Shown: positions 51,955 through 54,665 of the stretch, in pieces
Layout of the letters: every line of letters begins with the position of its first letter
How positions within the stretch are numbered: position 1 is the stretch's first letter
Notes under the pieces: model-generated
The model's database searches: none
What the model saw: only the letters and a program-made list of their open reading frames with translations
Told to the model about the DNA's origin: nothing
NCBI GenBank assembly: GCA_905215115.1
Contig: CAJMOP010000002.1
Span: 1-54,665 of the forward strand
DNA: 54,665 bases
Origin: an uncultured bacterium
GTDB taxonomy: Bacteria; Actinomycetota; Coriobacteriia; Coriobacteriales; Coriobacteriaceae
Direction: 5' to 3'
Program-made: the position numbers and the translations under genes

Positions 51955-52251
51955 CTATTTCCAAGGGTGCGACGTCAGGTGCCAGCCGCCGCAGTATTCG
52001 CATTTGTAGCAGGCCAAACCACGCCGTCCGCGGTTTTCGCAGTCGGCCATAACGGCCTCGGCTTCGGCGCGTGTATCGTAACGGTTTTTGCGCTCGCACG
52101 ACTTATAGCGCCAAGCCTCGTCGCGCTCGGCGTCCAGGGCGTCGCGGCGCTCGTCCTCGCGCACAAACAGGTCGCTCATATCGCCGCCGGTGGCAGCGCC
52201 CAAAAACTCGCTTTTGGCTTTTGACCAGGCGGCTCGCTTTTTGCTCCCCAT
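51955..52251 (-). CDS. Small protein with C-terminal zinc-ribbon-like CxYC motif
   Basis: 98 residues from ATG 52251 (AGGAG 10 nt upstream; a TTG at 52272 is a weaker alternative). A charged N-terminal half (KKRAAWSKAKSEFLG, RREDE-rich) leads to RYKSCERKNRYDTRAEAEAV and the ending CYKCEYCGGWHLTSHPWK. The C-terminal CxxCGGWHLT motif is common in small actinobacterial and phage proteins and looks like half of a zinc ribbon; the first pair of ligands may be C72 and C81-type cysteines. Function unknown. Divergent from the GNAT gene across a conspicuous inverted repeat. Confidence 0.65.
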   Translation of the reverse strand: MGSKKRAAWSKAKSEFLGAATGGDMSDLFVREDERRDALDAERDEAWRYKSCERKNRYDTRAEAEAVMADCENRGRRGLACYKCEYCGGWHLTSHPWK

Positions 52252-52275
52252 CTGCTTCGCGCTCCTCTCCAAACG

Positions 52276-52307
52276 TTGGTATCATTGCTCAATCAAAGTG
52301 ATACCAA
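52276..52307. promoter_or_regulatory. Inverted repeat between divergent genes, possible operator
   Basis: TTGGTATCA, 14 nt, TGATACCAA: perfect 9-bp arms, 25 nt before the minus-strand gene and 19 nt before the GNAT gene. The distance between arm centres (23 nt) is about two helical turns. Confidence 0.5.
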
Positions 52308-52325
52308 TAAACGTGAGGTCGCCGC

Positions 52326-52817
52326 GTGATGATCAGAAAAACCCTCGATACCGACATTCCCGCCGTCATGGCTATCTATGACGCGGCCCGCGCCTTTATG
52401 CGCGCGCATGGCAACGCCACGCAGTGGCCCGAGGGTACGCCTTCGGCCGAGCAGCTGGCTGCCGATATTGCCGCTGGTGGCAGTTACGTGTGCGAAGTCG
52501 ACGGCCGCGTGGTGGCGACGTTTGCCTTTTTACCGGGTCCGGACGAGTGCTATGACGTGATTGAGGACGGTCAATGGCGCAGCGACATTCCGTATGCCGT
52601 GCTGCATCGCGTGGCATCCGACGGCACCGTGCACGGTATCGCGGCGGCGATGTTTGCCTTTGCCAAGGAATGCGCCGACCATCTGCGTATTGACACGCAC
52701 GAGGACAACTTGCCCATGCAGGGCGCCATCGCCAAGGCGGGGTTCGAGCGTGTCGGTATCGTCTATGTGTCCGACGGCACGGCGCGTGTCGCGTTTGATT
52801 GGCTGCGCGAGGCGTAG
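52326..52817 (+). CDS. GNAT-family N-acetyltransferase
   Basis: 163 residues. IRKTLDTDIPAVMAIYDAAR at the N-terminus, YVCEVDGRVVATFAFLPGPD (beta strands of the acetyltransferase core), GTVHGIAAAMFAFAKECAD (acetyl-CoA site) and LRIDTHEDNLPMQGAIAKAG then FERVGIVYV are typical of GNAT enzymes. The glycine loop is degenerate, so the acetyl-CoA contact differs from the canonical Q/RxxGxG/A. The start is GTG 52326 or ATG 52329, with GAGG 7-10 nt upstream. Substrate unknown. Confidence 0.88.
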   Translation: MMIRKTLDTDIPAVMAIYDAARAFMRAHGNATQWPEGTPSAEQLAADIAAGGSYVCEVDGRVVATFAFLPGPDECYDVIEDGQWRSDIPYAVLHRVASDGTVHGIAAAMFAFAKECADHLRIDTHEDNLPMQGAIAKAGFERVGIVYVSDGTARVAFDWLREA

Positions 52818-52851
52818 GAGCCAAGGCACGTATCATCACCCAGCTCAAATA

Positions 52852-52879
52852 AAAAATGGCCCCGAGTGGGGCCATTTTT
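52852..52879. terminator. Bidirectional terminator
   Basis: AAAAATGGCCCC-GAGT-GGGGCCATTTTT, 35 nt after the GNAT gene. Confidence 0.9.
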
Positions 52880-52938
52880 GGTAAAACGCGTCGTTGTGGG
52901 ACTCGCATTGTTACCGCCCCAGATGAATCCGGGCAGAC

Positions 52939-53048
52939 AAAAAGGGGAGGTGCCGGCTTTCGCAAGGCGCGAACCTACGAAAATCGCCGCGCGGCAACGC
53001 GGGGCGATGAGCTCGGTCGGGGGATAGGGCCCGCTTCGCCCACCGGCC
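52939..53048 (-). ncRNA. Candidate ~110-nt small RNA
   Basis: On the minus strand an extended -10 box (TGATACAAT, 53054-53062) is followed by about 110 nt of GC-rich, foldable sequence ending in CCTCCCCTTTTT. The 5' GGGCCGGTG can pair with the 3' CACCTCCC to close the molecule, and an internal hairpin ATCGCC-CCGCG...CGCG-GGCGAT is strong. It is not a tRNA, and lacks the GGAAG/AGCAGCC signature of SRP RNA. No reading frame of interest. It lies antisense within the leader region of the TetM-like gene, so a plus-strand leader structure is the alternative. Confidence 0.4.
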
Positions 53049-53123
53049 CGTAAATTGTATCATCCAGTGTGGAGCGTGAACGCCCGTTGCCGCGTGCGAT
53101 GGGCTTGCAATAAGAGGAGAGCC

Positions 53124-54665
53124 ATGTCGAAGCAAGCGGTCGTTGGAATCTTGGCGCATGTCGATGCCGGCAAGACCACGTTGGCCGAGGCCATGCTGTT
53201 CAACGCGGGCCGCATTCGCAAGCGTGGCCGCGTGGACGATGGCGATTCGCATCTGGACACTAACAAGATCGAGCGCGAGCGCGGCATCACGATTTTCTCG
53301 TCGCAGGCCGTGCTCGACCACGGCGATACCCACGTCATGCTCGTGGATGCTCCCGGCCATGTCGATTTTTCTGCCGAGGCGGAGCGCACACTGCGTGCCC
53401 TGGACTACGCGATTCTGGTGGTGGGCGCCAACGATGGCGTGCAGGGGCACACCGAAACCCTGTGGCGCCTGCTTGCACGCTATGACATCCCGACGTTCAT
53501 CTTCATCAACAAGATCGATTTGGAGAATCCCGGCCGCGATGTTTTGCTGGCACAACTCGGGCAGCGTCTTTCCGAGGGCTGCCTGGATGCCAACGAGCTG
53601 CTGGCGGGCGGCGCCGTTCAGGAGGACGCTGCTGCGTTGGACGAAGCGGCGCTCGAGGAGTTTCTTGAAGCGGGTGAGCTTTCTGTCGCAACGCTGTCGC
53701 GCATGGTTGCCGAGCGCAAGCTCTTTCCCTGCTTTGCCGGCTCGGCGCTCAAGGACCAAGGCGTTGACGAGCTACTGGATGGTATATGCGCGCTGATGCG
53801 TGAGCAGGCGTGGCTCCCGGAGTTTGCCGCGCGCGTCTATCGTGTCAGCCGCGGGGATCGTGGCGAGCGCTTGGCTTGGGTTAAAGTGACCGGCGGCACG
53901 CTGCGCGCAAAACAGATGATCAGCGGGCATTCCAGTGCCGAGGCGTGGGAACAGAAGGTCGATCAGGTACGCATCTATAACGGCGAGAAGTATGAGCTTG
54001 CCCAAGAAGTTGCTGCTGGCGGTATTTGCGCCGTGACGGGTCTTGCGCACGTTCGCCCAGGGGACGCCCTGGGCACGGAGCCCGCGGGCGATGCGCCCGT
54101 CATCGCTCCGGTCCTCACCTATACGGTGCTGCCGGGCGAACACGACGTTCATGCGGTGTTTAAAGCGCTGAGTGAGTTGGCGGACGAAGATCCCATGCTC
54201 GGCGTAAGCTGGAATACGCATCTTGAGCAGATCCATTTGCAGTTGATGGGCGCCGTGCAACTCGGGGTCGTGCAGCGGGTGTTGGCCGATCGCTTTGGCC
54301 TTTCGGTTGCGTTTGAGCCCGGCGGCATTCTCTATAAGGAGACTATTTCGCGGCCGGTCGAGGGCGTGGGCCACTTTGAGCCGCTGCGCCACTATGCCGA
54401 GGTGCATCTGCGCCTGGAGCCGTTGCCGGCGGGTTCGGGTGTGCAGTTTGGCACCGTGACCTCGACCGACGAGCTCGATCTTAACTGGCAGCGTTTGGCA
54501 CTCACCAACGCTATGGAGCGCGACCACCTGGGCGTGCTGGCGGGCTCGCCCATCACCGATGTGCGCATTACGCTCACGGGCGGCCGCGCGCATGCCAAAC
54601 ACACCGAGGGCGGCGATTTTCGCCAGGCCACGTACCGCGCGATTCGCCAGGGTTTGATGCAGGCG
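53124..54665 (+). CDS. TetM/EF-G-like translational GTPase, N-terminal part
   Basis: 514 residues visible; the frame runs off the window end. G1 GILAHVDAGKTTLAEAML, G2 region DTNKIERERGITIFSSQAVL, G3 VDAPGHVDFSAEAERTLRAL, G4 FIFINKIDL and G5 CFAGSALKDQG mark a ribosome-binding GTPase. Domain order and the domain IV/V portion (PGGILYKETISRPVEGVGHF, LEPLPAGSGVQFG, GRAHAKHTEGGDFRQATYRA) resemble the TetM/TetO/TetW ribosomal protection group more than EF-G or RF3. Distant chromosomal members of this group are common and not all confer tetracycline resistance. ATG 53124 has AAGAGGAGAG 5 nt upstream. Confidence 0.85.
   Translation, partial: MSKQAVVGILAHVDAGKTTLAEAMLFNAGRIRKRGRVDDGDSHLDTNKIERERGITIFSSQAVLDHGDTHVMLVDAPGHVDFSAEAERTLRALDYAILVVGANDGVQGHTETLWRLLARYDIPTFIFINKIDLENPGRDVLLAQLGQRLSEGCLDANELLAGGAVQEDAAALDEAALEEFLEAGELSVATLSRMVAERKLFPCFAGSALKDQGVDELLDGICALMREQAWLPEFAARVYRVSRGDRGERLAWVKVTGGTLRAKQMISGHSSAEAWEQKVDQVRIYNGEKYELAQEVAAGGICAVTGLAHVRPGDALGTEPAGDAPVIAPVLTYTVLPGEHDVHAVFKALSELADEDPMLGVSWNTHLEQIHLQLMGAVQLGVVQRVLADRFGLSVAFEPGGILYKETISRPVEGVGHFEPLRHYAEVHLRLEPLPAGSGVQFGTVTSTDELDLNWQRLALTNAMERDHLGVLAGSPITDVRITLTGGRAHAKHTEGGDFRQATYRAIRQGLMQA

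Noticed and set aside
52939..53048. tRNA or SRP RNA
   Set aside because: No cloverleaf with a TTCGA-type T-arm can be drawn, and the SRP apical-loop signature is absent; it is kept only as an unassigned RNA candidate.
53143..53796. Arg/Ser-rich frame within the TetM-like gene
   Set aside because: The GTPase motifs are in another frame, which stays open from 53124 to the window end.

Overview
The window reads as chromosomal DNA of a high-GC, Gram-positive, probably anaerobic actinobacterium. Gene content, GTG/TTG starts, apparent -10 boxes of the TACAAT/GACAAT type and the many intergenic hairpin repeats all fit the Coriobacteriia; Collinsella is my best guess, from pattern memory and not from a search. 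I see no rRNA, tRNA, phage or transposase gene. The two ends cut through guaA (left) and a TetM/EF-G-like GTPase (right).

Layout. 1-6342: the guaA end, a two-component system, then a thiol/sulfur redox group (48-aa CXXC protein, membrane 4Fe-4S protein, TlpA-like lipoprotein, half of a rhodanese, CoA-disulfide reductase-rhodanese fusion). 6343-12500: a very large ABC transporter fusion, an unknown membrane protein and a tRNA-dihydrouridine synthase. 12501-13750: a repeat-rich island around a lone ribbon-helix-helix protein. 13791-17119: glutaredoxin, an XRE/zinc-ribbon/TipAS-like regulator, TrmO and a MalY-type aminotransferase. 17262-23749: two hybrid sensor kinases that use solute-binding-protein folds as sensors, one with a separate lipoprotein and one with two fused domains, converging on a Nim-like flavoprotein. 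23972-30825: K+ channel, LOG protein, ClC channel, methyltransferase, EamA transporter and a GntR/ABC operon. 30950-31244: an eight-arm array of alternating inverted repeats. 31383-34565: prfC, a VUT-family transporter and an SDR. 34697-45081: a co-directional set of hybrid kinase, MoxR ATPase, DUF58 protein, transglutaminase-like membrane protein with Ser at the usual Cys position, and a 1415-aa leucine-rich-repeat surface protein. 45087-54665: ung, a frameshifted EamA gene with a divergent LysR gene, MATE, RlmA, small membrane proteins, RsmJ, GNAT, a possible small RNA and the TetM-like GTPase.

The features least explained by ordinary annotation are the repeats. At least six families occur: a GACAAAGG hairpin (four copies, one supplying the C-terminus of a kinase), a CTAGTCATTGGGGACG hairpin (full, three-arm, half and remnant forms), a 55-bp palindrome (two copies), a ~180-bp long inverted repeat with a conserved loop (two copies), a nested inverted repeat at 13326-13554, and the array at 30950-31244 with arms placed exactly every 40 nt. 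The strongest candidates for an undescribed system are that array, the ~180-bp element and the kinase/MoxR/DUF58/transglutaminase-like/LRR gene set.
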